Shown one piece after another: positions 1 to 7,875 of a stretch of 64,000 nt of DNA. The notes beneath the pieces were generated by a model, which worked only from the letters and a program-made list of their open reading frames with translations, had not been told where the DNA came from and did no database searches. A program made the translations under genes and the position numbers. Each line of letters opens with the position of its first letter. The stretch's first letter is position 1. The stretch is from Xenorhabdus indica (lineage in GTDB: Bacteria > Pseudomonadota > Gammaproteobacteria > Enterobacterales > Enterobacteriaceae): positions 62,001 through 126,000 of the forward strand of contig NZ_NKHP01000006.1 of the NCBI RefSeq assembly GCF_014467235.1. The letters are read 5' to 3'.

Positions 1-317
1 GTGTCAGCTCTGAAGAAAAACAAAAAATGGTGGGATTTATCAAAAACTCCCCCGAACTAAAAGTGTTCGATACCACTGAAATTATCGAATTCTTCAATAA
101 GCTGGTCAGTAGCTATGAATTTGATGCTGATATCGGCAAAGGTGAAGCCATGAAATACATTATGGCGTTGAAACAGCAGCCGGAAGCGGCACAACTTGCT
201 TTACGCGTCGGTATTGCCGTTGCCAAGAGTGATGGTGACTTCGATAACGATGAAAAAAATGCTGCCAGGGAAATATGTACATCCTTAGGCTTTGCTCCAG
301 CAGATTTTGAACTGTAA
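1..317 (+). CDS. terB: Tellurite resistance protein TerB (5' end outside the window)
   Basis: The reading frame is open from the first base of the window: codons from position 3 read VSSEEKQKMVGF, which matches the middle of TerB from E. coli-type ter operons, so the gene begins upstream and about 105 codons are seen of a protein usually near 151 residues. The C-terminal half (ELKVFDTTEIIEFFNKL, PEAAQLALRVGIAVAKSDG) is the conserved all-helical TerB domain with the acidic metal-binding surface known for the family. TerB is a cytoplasmic to membrane-associated protein found with TerC in tellurite, phage and colicin resistance loci. It is 27 bp from terC on the same strand, so the two are probably co-transcribed. 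The ATG at 27 is internal and is not the start. Confidence 0.93.
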   Translation, partial: VSSEEKQKMVGFIKNSPELKVFDTTEIIEFFNKLVSSYEFDADIGKGEAMKYIMALKQQPEAAQLALRVGIAVAKSDGDFDNDEKNAAREICTSLGFAPADFEL

Positions 318-344
318 TCGCAGTTAATTTAAGAGGCTTACTTC

Positions 345-1403
345 ATGGTATCCACGCACATTGGTTTTCCGATGGAAACCGTTGCTGTATTTATCCTTCT
401 GTCGGTTGGTGCGCTCTTTATCGACCTCTTTATGCATCGTCATGACAAGCCAATTTCGTTACGCAGTGCCGCACTCTGGTCTGTTTTCTGGGTCGCCATT
501 GCTTTTGTTTTCGCGGGCTTCCTGTTTGTCCATCACGGTGCTGAAGTAGCAAGTCTGTTCATTACCGGCTATGCGCTGGAAAAAGTACTTTCTGTCGATA
601 ACCTGTTTGTCATCATGGCAATTTTCTCTTGGTTTGCGATCCCGGATCGTTATCGTCACCGCGTTCTTTACTGGGGCATTATCGGGGCCATTATCTTCCG
701 GGGTATTTTTGTAGCCATCGGGACAAGCCTGCTGATGCTAGGGCCCTGGGTTGAAATGGTCTTTGCTGTTGTGGTCGGTTGGACGGCGGTGATGATGCTG
801 AAAAGTGGTGACAATGATGATGAAATCGAAGACTACTCACAGCATCTTGCCTACCGTTTGGTGAAGCGCTTCTTTCCAATCTGGCCGAAACTGCGTGGTC
901 ATGCCTTCATACTCAGCCAGAAAGAAGTCAATGCGGAACTGGCCAAACCGGAAAACGCAGATGTGGCTATTGATCGAGAAAAAAAGGATCGAGAAAAAAC
1001 AGGTCGTGCTGGCAAGGCAGCATTTTATGCCACCCCACTGTTGCTGTGCCTGGCCGTTGTTGAACTGTCTGATGTCATGTTTGCTTTTGACTCTGTACCT
1101 GCGATTATCGCGGTCAGCCGCGAGCCTTTAATCGTTTACAGCGCCATGATGTTTGCTATCTTAGGCCTGCGTACACTCTACTTTGTACTGGAAGCGTTGA
1201 AAAAGTATCTGGTGCACTTGGAAAAAGCCGTGATTGTCCTGCTGTTCTTTATTGCTATTAAATTAGGGCTTAACGCATCTGAACATATGTTCCACCACGG
1301 TTATTCCATTTCGGCAACAACCAGTCTGTTTGTGGTGCTAGGGGTTCTGTCTGCTGGTATTATAGCCAGCCTTCTGTTTCCCCAGAAAGAAAAAGCAAGC
1401 TGA
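345..1403 (+). CDS. terC: TerC family integral membrane protein
   Basis: This 352-residue protein is a clear full-length TerC (E. coli plasmid version about 346 residues). It has many hydrophobic segments and the family motifs LSVDNLFVIMAIF near residue 85 and VVELSDVMFAFDSVPAI near residue 245, whose conserved acidic residues lie in membrane helices and are thought to bind metal ions. TerC is the membrane core of the tellurite resistance system and interacts with TerB, encoded just upstream. The start follows AAGAGG (330-335). A small oddity is a 15-base tandem duplication near 972-1000 that gives DREKKDREKT in the cytoplasmic loop, so the loop is longer than in E. coli. The repeat described next to it lies in the gap before terD. 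Confidence 0.95.
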   Translation: MVSTHIGFPMETVAVFILLSVGALFIDLFMHRHDKPISLRSAALWSVFWVAIAFVFAGFLFVHHGAEVASLFITGYALEKVLSVDNLFVIMAIFSWFAIPDRYRHRVLYWGIIGAIIFRGIFVAIGTSLLMLGPWVEMVFAVVVGWTAVMMLKSGDNDDEIEDYSQHLAYRLVKRFFPIWPKLRGHAFILSQKEVNAELAKPENADVAIDREKKDREKTGRAGKAAFYATPLLLCLAVVELSDVMFAFDSVPAIIAVSREPLIVYSAMMFAILGLRTLYFVLEALKKYLVHLEKAVIVLLFFIAIKLGLNASEHMFHHGYSISATTSLFVVLGVLSAGIIASLLFPQKEKAS

Positions 1404-1410
1404 ATCCTGT

Positions 1411-1470
1411 ATATCCTGTGGATTCCAAGGTACAGCCAACAAAGCTGCAACTTGAAAGACGACGGGAATA
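1411..1470 (+). repeat. Dispersed palindromic repeat, copy 1
   Basis: An imperfect inverted repeat lies between terC and terD. Its left arm reads GGATTCCAAGGTACAGC and its right arm GCTGCAACTTGAAAGACGAC, followed by GGGAATA. The same unit, with both arms recognisable, recurs at 32221, 33752 (inverted), 53630 and 54587. It resembles the ERIC-like or MITE-like short palindromes of Xenorhabdus and Photorhabdus. It would be transcribed within the ter operon and could fold into a hairpin there. Confidence 0.75.
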
Positions 1471-1500
1471 AATAACTATTTAATAAATGAGGAAATAATA

Positions 1501-2079
1501 ATGGGTGTATCTCTTTCTAAAGGTGGTAACGTTTCTCTGAGCAAAGAAGCTCCAACTATGAAAAATGTTCTGATCGGTCTCGGCTGGGATGCCCGCGCGA
1601 CTGACGGACAAGATTTTGACCTTGATGCTTCTGCATTCCTGCTGGCAGCGAACGGCAAAGTACGCAGTGATACCGATTTCATTTTCTACAACAACCTGAA
1701 ATCTTCTGATGGCTCTATTATGCACACTGGCGACAACCGTACTGGTGAAGGGGATGGAGATGATGAATCACTGAAAATCAAACTGGACCAGATCCCTGCT
1801 GACGTAGACAAAATTGTCTTTGTTGTCACTATCCATGATGCGCAAACACGCCGTCAGAGCTTCGGTCAAGTTTCAGGGGCTTTCATTCGGCTGGTTAATG
1901 ATGATACGCAAGTTGAAGTTGCTCGCTATGATCTGACAGAAGATGCTTCTATTGAAACGGCTATGCTGTTCGGTGAACTGTATCGCCACAATGGCGAATG
2001 GAAATTCCGTGCAGTTGGTCAAGGTTATGCTGGTGGTCTGGCTTCTGTTTGCGCTCAGTATGGTATTAACGCAGCCTAA
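1501..2079 (+). CDS. terD: Tellurium resistance protein TerD
   Basis: This 192-residue protein matches the TerD/TerE stress-protein domain over its whole length: N-terminal [23 protein letters not shown] near residue 29, DFDLDASAF near residue 39, and [16 protein letters not shown] near residue 79, the acidic loops that bind calcium in TerD. Length and wording fit TerD better than TerE. It is a soluble cytoplasmic protein acting with TerB and TerC. The ATG is preceded by GAGGAAATAATA, a good ribosome binding site. A hairpin terminator follows about 100 bp after the stop, so the operon appears to end here without the usual terE. Confidence 0.94.
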   Translation: MGVSLSKGGNVSLSKEAPTMKNVLIGLGWDARATDGQDFDLDASAFLLAANGKVRSDTDFIFYNNLKSSDGSIMHTGDNRTGEGDGDDESLKIKLDQIPADVDKIVFVVTIHDAQTRRQSFGQVSGAFIRLVNDDTQVEVARYDLTEDASIETAMLFGELYRHNGEWKFRAVGQGYAGGLASVCAQYGINAA

Positions 2080-2183
2080 TCTTGGCTGGGATCAATCTAA
2101 GATCTTTCAGGTAACGAACTTCAATATAAGGCCATCAATATCGTGAATTAATTACTATACCGTGATTAAATCACACCGTAATT

Positions 2184-2217
2184 AAAAACCCTGCCTGATA
2201 ATATTGGCAGGGTTTTA
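2184..2217 (+). terminator. Terminator after terD
   Basis: AAAACCCTGCC and GGCAGGGTTTT form a perfect 11-bp stem with a short AT loop, about 105 bp after the terD stop codon. It marks the end of the ter transcript. Confidence 0.8.
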
Positions 2218-2319
2218 ACTTATCGAACGGGGTTAACGTTTTCTCACAACATGATTTTCTCAGAACATAAAGTGCTGCTAAAGTATCTCCACATATTCAA
2301 ATAACACAAGGAACGTCAA

Positions 2320-2664
2320 ATGAGTCTTCATGTTTTATTTCGCCATAATGATATCCCTGAATTAATTCTGCATGGTAGCGCCCTCAATGAGGCTGGATTT
2401 ATTGCTGATTCATTATTTCATATCCATCAATATTCAGATGGGATAATCATCTCTCTACTTACCCCTCAGACTGATCTTGCCTGCTTGATCAATGAAATTG
2501 AAAATAAGCCAGAGCAAGGAATAGACAATATTCGTGAAAACGGTGAACTCTATATTGCAGGTGATTGGCTAACTGACAGTCAATTGATAGAACAGCCAAT
2601 TAATATTGAAATAACATCTGGAAAAATTATTCTTAAGCCCAAATTAGCAGAACTGTTAGCCTGA
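2320..2664 (+). CDS. Small protein with two SymE/AbrB-like repeats, function unknown
   Basis: This 114-residue protein is preceded by a good ribosome binding site (AAGGAA, 2308-2313). I do not recognise an exact family. Two segments share the pattern seen in SymE-type toxins and the SpoVT/AbrB swapped-hairpin fold: residues about 12-47 (IPELILHGSALNEAGF, then a strand with DGIIISLL) and residues about 76-110 (ELYIAGDWLTDSQLI, then INIEITSGKIILKP). In SymE a single such unit (LxGxWLxxAGFxxGxxVxVxxxxGxIVL) is present. This could therefore be a duplicated, diverged SymE relative, either an RNA- or DNA-binding protein or a former toxin. The protein is acidic, unlike typical SymE, so toxicity is doubtful. 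It stands alone between two terminators. Confidence 0.6.
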   Translation: MSLHVLFRHNDIPELILHGSALNEAGFIADSLFHIHQYSDGIIISLLTPQTDLACLINEIENKPEQGIDNIRENGELYIAGDWLTDSQLIEQPINIEITSGKIILKPKLAELLA

Positions 2665-2705
2665 GCAACAGTTCACCGTTTTTTGTCAAAAATCTCTTGG
2701 AGATA

Positions 2706-2740
2706 TCAACCGGAAAGATTATCCCTTCTTTTCCGGTTGA
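2706..2740. terminator. Hairpin between convergent genes
   Basis: TCAACCGGAAA and CTTTTCCGGTTGA pair into a strong stem between the SymE-like gene (plus strand) and ygfF (minus strand). The T-run is weak on either side, but the position suits a shared terminator. Confidence 0.55.
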
Positions 2741-2768
2741 CTATTTAATTTTAAGCCGCCGAAAAAAT

Positions 2769-3515
2769 CTACTTTCCTCCCGCCAGATCCATGAAATTAC
2801 CTGTTACATATGATGCTTCATCAGACAATAGCCACGCAATGGCTTCTGCAATTTCTTCTGGCTGCCCTCCTCTTTTCATCGGTAGAGAATCTTTAATACG
2901 CTCGATTCTATCCGGCTCACCTCCATCTGCATGCATTCCTGTATAGACAAAGCCGGGCCGAACCGTGTTCACCCTAATCCCCTGCGCTGCAACTTCTTGA
3001 GATAATCCGATAGTCAATGTATCAACAGCACCTTTTGATGCAGCATAATCAATATATTCATAAGGGGAACCCAATCTTGCAGCCGCCGATGAAACGTTAA
3101 CAATAGCGCCTCCTTTACCTCCATGACGAAAGGCCATTCTTTTAACAGCTTCGCGGGCACAAAGAAAATATCCTGTTACATTGGTAGCAAATATGTCATT
3201 CAACCGTTCCGCTGTTAACTGCTCAATAGTAGCCTGAGGCTTTAAAATACCGGCATTATTCACCAGCCCGGATATATAACCTAGTTCCTTTTCTGCCTTT
3301 TGGAACAAGGCCACGATCTGTTTTTCATCTGTTACATCCACTTGGACAGAGATTGCCGACTGCCCCAAGTTTCGGATCATCTCCACAACTTCATGTGCAC
3401 TGTTTTCACGAGTACGATAACCAATACAAATATGGTGCCCTCTCTTTGCCAGACACAACGCTGTCGCTTTACCAATGCCGCGGGAACCGCCTGTAATAAT
3501 TGTGACTTGTTGCAT
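2769..3515 (-). CDS. ygfF: Short-chain dehydrogenase/reductase YgfF
   Basis: This 248-residue protein is a classical NAD(P)-dependent SDR. It has the nucleotide-binding TGGSRGIG (residues 8-15), NNAG (86-89), and the catalytic set S143, Y157 and K161 (YAASK). It aligns over its full length with E. coli YgfF (LTAERLN, NVTGYFLCAREAVKRMA, RPGFVYTGMHADGGEPDR). The substrate is not known; YgfF is annotated as a glucose-1-dehydrogenase-like oxidoreductase. It is transcribed alone, towards the SymE-like gene, with a possible shared terminator. Confidence 0.9.
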   Translation of the reverse strand: MQQVTIITGGSRGIGKATALCLAKRGHHICIGYRTRENSAHEVVEMIRNLGQSAISVQVDVTDEKQIVALFQKAEKELGYISGLVNNAGILKPQATIEQLTAERLNDIFATNVTGYFLCAREAVKRMAFRHGGKGGAIVNVSSAAARLGSPYEYIDYAASKGAVDTLTIGLSQEVAAQGIRVNTVRPGFVYTGMHADGGEPDRIERIKDSLPMKRGGQPEEIAEAIAWLLSDEASYVTGNFMDLAGGK

Positions 3516-3605
3516 AATGCACTCTTCCTCTTTATTTTTCTGATGTAATTCCTTTAATTAACTGTGACTGTGACACGCTTAGGGAATCATGAAAGATAAA
3601 TCTTA

Positions 3606-5228
3606 TTAATGTTTAACAACAAAAAGATCTTTCGTTGGTATAAATCCGTTTATATCGGAATAATACCCTCCGATATAAGGTTTTACTAATACCGCTGTCA
3701 CACCATAATAAACTGGAGCAATGGGAGCATCTTTTACAAAGGTATCGATAGCTTGTTGGAAATATGTCTGACTATTGGTTTTACCTGCTTTTTCCACCCA
3801 ATGATCAAATTCTTTATTAGAATAAAATGAAACATTATTAGTTTGATTGGTGCAGAAAATATTTAAGAAAGACATCGGATTATTATAATCTCCAATCCAT
3901 CCTCCTCTGACAACATCAAACTTACCCTCATGTTCATTATCCAACATGACTTTCCATTCCTGAGCTTGCAACTTGGTGATAACACCAAGATTCTTTTTCC
4001 ACATGGATGCCGCAGCAATAGCAATTTTCTTATGTATTTCTGAAGTATTATAGGTCAGATTAAATTTCAGGGGATTATTCTGATTAAAGCCTGCTTCATT
4101 TAATAATTGTCGCGCTTTTTTATTACGCTGAGATTGTGTCCAAGTTGCATACTCAGGCTGTTTAAATTTAAACCCTCCGATTCCCAGAGGAAGTATGGTG
4201 TAAGCAGGCAGTTGACCTTGAGCGACAATTCTATTGGCAATAATGCCCCGATTCAAAGCTAAATTTAGTGCTTGTCTGACTCTGACATCATTGAATGGAG
4301 GCTTTTTATTATTAAACTGGTAATAATACGTACTGAGGATCGGAGAGATATGGATCTGATCGCCTATTTTTTTCTTTAATGAAGCAAAGTCTTCTAACGG
4401 AATGGTAAATGTGATATCTATTTCCCCCACTAAATAGCGGTTTAACTCCGCTTTATTTGATTCAATTGGCAAATACGTTACTTTATTAATTACCGTATCT
4501 TTATTATCCCAATAATCAGAATTTCTGACACCGACAATTTTTTCATTTACAACCCATTCAGATAATTTGAATGGCCCACTGGAGACAAAATGCTCTGGCT
4601 GTACCCACTTATCACCATACTTTGTCACCACTTTCTCATTAATAGGATCCAGAATGGGAAAGGCTAATACTTGCAAAAAATAACCAACGGGCTTCTCTAA
4701 CTTCACCTCAACAGTGGCATCATCCAATGCTTTAACACCTAACTCTTCAACTTTTTTCTGCCCTTTTAATATCTCTTTGGCATTTACAACAGAGGTATCA
4801 GCAAGATAACTACCATAAGGAGAAACCGTTGCAGGATCAATTAAACGCCGCCAGCTAAAGACAACATCATGTGCAGTGATCGGTGTCCCATCAGACCATT
4901 TGATACCTTTTCTTAAATGAAAGATCCACTTTTGATTATCTTTTGTTTCCCAACTTTCGGCCAATTTGGGTTCAATATTACCATCTTTATTAGTACCAAC
5001 TAATCCATCAAAAAAATCATTGATAATATTAATTGAAACATTATCTTCAACTTTATCTACATCAAGTGATACTGGCTCTGCGCCATTATTACGAATAACC
5101 TCCTGTTTTTCATCCAATTGTGTACCTGGCGGAATAACTGCAGCATAAGATAGTGTAATACCATTCAAAGCCATACTCATAGAATAAATTAATAACCTAA
5201 TTCTTCTATTAATAATTTTACTTAACAT
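3606..5228 (-). CDS. Periplasmic oligopeptide-binding protein, OppA/MppA type
   Basis: This 540-residue protein is a solute-binding protein of the peptide/nickel (SBP_5) family. The N-terminus has positive residues, a hydrophobic stretch and a likely signal peptidase site before AVIPPG. Family hallmarks follow: EPVSLDVDKV, WIFHLRKGIKWSDGTPITAHDVVFSWRRL, and PPFNDVRVRQALNLALNR in the second half. It should bind peptides in the periplasm and deliver them to an OppBCDF permease, which is not encoded here. It is the last of three tandem paralogues with the relic at 5508-6036 and the gene at 6082-7716, so it arose by local duplication. GAGG about 8-10 nt before the ATG supports this start. Confidence 0.9.
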   Translation of the reverse strand: MLSKIINRRIRLLIYSMSMALNGITLSYAAVIPPGTQLDEKQEVIRNNGAEPVSLDVDKVEDNVSINIINDFFDGLVGTNKDGNIEPKLAESWETKDNQKWIFHLRKGIKWSDGTPITAHDVVFSWRRLIDPATVSPYGSYLADTSVVNAKEILKGQKKVEELGVKALDDATVEVKLEKPVGYFLQVLAFPILDPINEKVVTKYGDKWVQPEHFVSSGPFKLSEWVVNEKIVGVRNSDYWDNKDTVINKVTYLPIESNKAELNRYLVGEIDITFTIPLEDFASLKKKIGDQIHISPILSTYYYQFNNKKPPFNDVRVRQALNLALNRGIIANRIVAQGQLPAYTILPLGIGGFKFKQPEYATWTQSQRNKKARQLLNEAGFNQNNPLKFNLTYNTSEIHKKIAIAAASMWKKNLGVITKLQAQEWKVMLDNEHEGKFDVVRGGWIGDYNNPMSFLNIFCTNQTNNVSFYSNKEFDHWVEKAGKTNSQTYFQQAIDTFVKDAPIAPVYYGVTAVLVKPYIGGYYSDINGFIPTKDLFVVKH

Positions 5229-5442
5229 ATCGTTTTCCTCTATTGCTGTGATGTAATTTTTATTATTGAGTAGAAATATTTATTTATGCTTAAAAAACAT
5301 ACATCCAATTTTATTATTTAATAAATAATTTCGTGAAATAACAATTTAAAAAAACTAATTAACTTAAGATATACAGACCAAAATCAATCTATTGCAAAAT
5401 TAAATTAATTAGATAATTATTTGATATTGATATATCACATAG

Positions 5443-5477
5443 AAATAAAAAAGCTACAACTTCATCAGATGCAGCTT
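5443..5477 (-). terminator. Terminator after the oppA-like relic
   Basis: On the minus strand AAGCTGCA and TGTAGCTT pair (one G-U) and are followed by TTTTATTT. It lies about 30 bp downstream of the relic's stop codon, so the relic keeps its original terminator. Confidence 0.65.
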
Positions 5478-5507
5478 GAATCCTATCAAGGATAATTTTT
5501 TATTCTT

Positions 5508-6036
5508 TTAATTATCAATAACATAAAGGTCTTTAGTGGATATATATCCTAACGAATTAACATAAAAACCGCCTGCATAAGGCTTCACCATTCTCGCACT
5601 AACATAATAATAAGTGGGAATAACGGGAGAATCTTTAATAATAAGATCGCTACCATAAAGTGAACCAATATCAGGCTCAACCAAACACCGCCAACTGAAT
5701 ACGAAATCTTGGGCGGTAATTGGTGTACTATCAGACCATTTAATGCCTTTTCTTAAATGGAAAACCCATGTTTTATTATCATCGGCTTCCCAACTTTCAG
5801 CTAATCTCAGTTCGATATTGCCTTGTCTGTCGGTATAAACTAAACCATCGAAAAAATCATGAATAATATCAAACTCCACATTACTGGAAACTTTATGCGT
5901 ATCCAGTGAAGCAGGTTCTACTAAATTATTACGTACAATTTCTTGTTTAGCCGCCAATTTTATCCCTTGAGGAACAAACAGCAGCATAAGATAATGAGGA
6001 ATTTGCAACTATTACTGCAATAACAAAAGAGAGCTT
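5508..6036 (-). pseudogene. Decayed oppA-like gene with internal deletion and N-terminal frameshift
   Basis: An open frame (5508-6008) matches the neighbouring OppA-like proteins at both ends but lacks the middle. Residues similar to the N-terminal quarter (QEIVRNNLVEPASLD, WVFHLRKGIKWSDSTPITAQDFVFSWR) run straight, near 5640-5650, into the C-terminal 44 residues (DSPVIPTYYYVSARMVKPYAGGFYV). About 350 codons are deleted in frame. Upstream, a signal-peptide-like stretch (FVIAVIVANSSLSYAAV) is read in another frame from about 6036 and joins the mature part by a one-base shift near 5975, and no start codon is left for it. The ATG at 6008 is therefore a chance start. The product would have no ligand-binding lobe and no export signal. 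Confidence 0.85.
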
Positions 6037-6049
6037 GCATTCATATAAT

Positions 6050-6073
6050 CAGAGCCTGTCGGTACAGGCTCTG
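6050..6073. terminator. Hairpin between oppA-like copies
   Basis: CAGAGCCTGT and ACAGGCTCTG form a perfect 10-bp stem 9 bp downstream of the stop of the 6082-7716 gene (minus strand). The run of six T lies on the plus-strand side, so it is a weak terminator for the gene's own strand; it may act as an attenuator or a 3' end stabiliser. Confidence 0.5.
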
Positions 6074-6081
6074 AATTTTTT

Positions 6082-7716
6082 CTAATGTTTTATTATATAA
6101 AGATCTTTCGTCGAAATATAATCCATTGGGGTAACATAAAATCCACCGACATAAGGTTTTACCAACTTATTACTGACATAATAGTAGACAGGAATAGCAG
6201 GAGTATCATTGGTTAAAATATCTATCGCCTTTTGATAATACATAACATCATTAGTTTCACCAGCTTTAATTACCAGTTGATCGAAATCACTATTTTCATA
6301 GAGAGGAATATTTTGACTACTTCCTGTCAGAAACGTATCCAGAAATGACATCGGACTATTATAATCTGCTATCCATGCATATCTGACTACATCAAATTTA
6401 TTTTGATGCATATTGTCCAGCATGACTTTCCATTCTTGATTTTGCAAAGCGGCTTGAACACCAAGATTTTTTTTCCACATTGAAGTTACTGCAATAGCTA
6501 TTTTTTTGTGGGTTTCTCTTGTATTATAAAGCAGATTAAATTTCAGTGGATTATCTTTATTAAAACCAGCCTCATTTAATAACTCCCTGGCTTTTTTTAT
6601 CCGTTGTTCTTGTGTCCAGGAAGCATATTCAGGTAGTGTTAAACTTAACCCGCCAATATTAGGCGGAATAATATCATATGCAGGCAATTGCCCTTGCCCT
6701 AAAACCTTATTCGCAATAATATCTCTATCAATAGCTAAACTTAATGCCTGTCTGACTCTGATATCATTAAATGGTGGTTTCTTAGTATTAAAAACATAAT
6801 AATAAGTAGATAACATAGGAATAATATGCATTTGATCACTAAACTCTTTTTTTAATGATGTAAAAGAGTCTAATTCAATCGTTTTAGTTATATCGACTTC
6901 CCCTGCGAGATAACGGTTCAGATCTGCTTTTTCTGATACGATTGCAAGATAAGTCACTTTATTAATGACTGTATTTTTATCATCCCAATATTGAGGATTC
7001 CTGACACCAACGACTTTTTCATTTACCCGCCACGCTGAAAGTTTAAAAGCTCCACTACCAACAAAATTCTCTGGTTGTGTCCATTTATCACCATATTTTT
7101 TGACCACTTTTTCGCTGATGGGAACCAGAATCGGGTGGGTTAGCATCTGTAATAAATAAGCAACAGGCTTATCCAATTTCACTTCCAATGTAAAATCATC
7201 CAGTGCTTTTACACCAAGCTCTTCTACTTTTTTCTTACCAAGTAATACATCATTTGCATTTATTACATGAGCCGTTGCAAGATAGCTGCTATAAGGGGAA
7301 CCCATAGTTGGATCAAGTAGACGCCGCCAACTGAATACCACATCATGGGCAGTAATTGGCGTACCGTCAGACCATTTCATCCCTTTTCTTAAATGGAAAA
7401 TCCATATCTGGTTATCAGCCGTTTCCCAACGTTCTGCCAATCTCGGTTCGATATTCCCTTTTCTATCGGTATAAACCAAACCATCAAAAAAATCATGGAT
7501 AATATCTAACTCAGTATTACTTTCTACTTTATGCACATCCAGAGAAGCAGGAAATGAGCCGTTATTGCGCACAATTTCCTGTTTCTCTGCCAACTCTGTA
7601 CCGGGAGGGATAACAGCAGCCTGAGCCAAACTGACACTGCCCAGTATCATTCCTATCGAGCAGGTTAATACTTTAGATGTTTTATTTTTTATTAGCTTTG
7701 CCATCATTTTTTGCAT
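6082..7716 (-). CDS. Periplasmic oligopeptide-binding protein, OppA/MppA type
   Basis: This is a second full-length SBP_5 peptide-binding protein, closely similar to the product of 3606-5228 throughout (AVIPPGTELAEKQEIVRNN, WIFHLRKGMKWSDGTPITAHDVVFSWRRLLDP, KKPPFNDIRVRQALSLAIDR, ending GGFYVTPMDYISTKDLYIIKH). The signal peptide ends at LAQA before AVIPPG. I prefer the ATG at 7716 (MQKMMAKL, 544 residues) over the one at 7731, because GGAGAG lies 7 nt upstream of it. It is the first of three tandem copies and lies between cpdB and the relic. No permease genes are linked, so it must use a permease encoded elsewhere or act as a peptide sensor. Confidence 0.9.
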   Translation of the reverse strand: MQKMMAKLIKNKTSKVLTCSIGMILGSVSLAQAAVIPPGTELAEKQEIVRNNGSFPASLDVHKVESNTELDIIHDFFDGLVYTDRKGNIEPRLAERWETADNQIWIFHLRKGMKWSDGTPITAHDVVFSWRRLLDPTMGSPYSSYLATAHVINANDVLLGKKKVEELGVKALDDFTLEVKLDKPVAYLLQMLTHPILVPISEKVVKKYGDKWTQPENFVGSGAFKLSAWRVNEKVVGVRNPQYWDDKNTVINKVTYLAIVSEKADLNRYLAGEVDITKTIELDSFTSLKKEFSDQMHIIPMLSTYYYVFNTKKPPFNDIRVRQALSLAIDRDIIANKVLGQGQLPAYDIIPPNIGGLSLTLPEYASWTQEQRIKKARELLNEAGFNKDNPLKFNLLYNTRETHKKIAIAVTSMWKKNLGVQAALQNQEWKVMLDNMHQNKFDVVRYAWIADYNSPMSFLDTFLTGSSQNIPLYENSDFDQLVIKAGETNDVMYYQKAIDILTNDTPAIPVYYYVSNKLVKPYVGGFYVTPMDYISTKDLYIIKH

Positions 7717-7831
7717 ATTAGTGCTCTCCATAACTGTTTTTTATTATTAAGTTACTGTCATATTTATAATTACCATCTTTATTATTAACTACTTAAAAAT
7801 ATTACTCTTACTTGTAATATTCTTACATAAT

Positions 7832-7863
7832 TGATGTTGCCTGCTCCGTCGAACAGGCATCAA
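7832..7863 (-). terminator. Hairpin after cpdB
   Basis: TGATG(TT)GCCTG and CAGGCATCA pair into a stem 13 bp after the cpdB stop codon. The T-run on the minus strand is poor, so efficiency is uncertain. Confidence 0.5.
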
Positions 7864-7875
7864 TAAAGTTAAGAT

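Noticed and set aside
972-1000. The in-frame 15-base duplication in terC as a mutation of interest
   Set aside because: It lies in a variable cytoplasmic loop, keeps the frame and likely has no effect.
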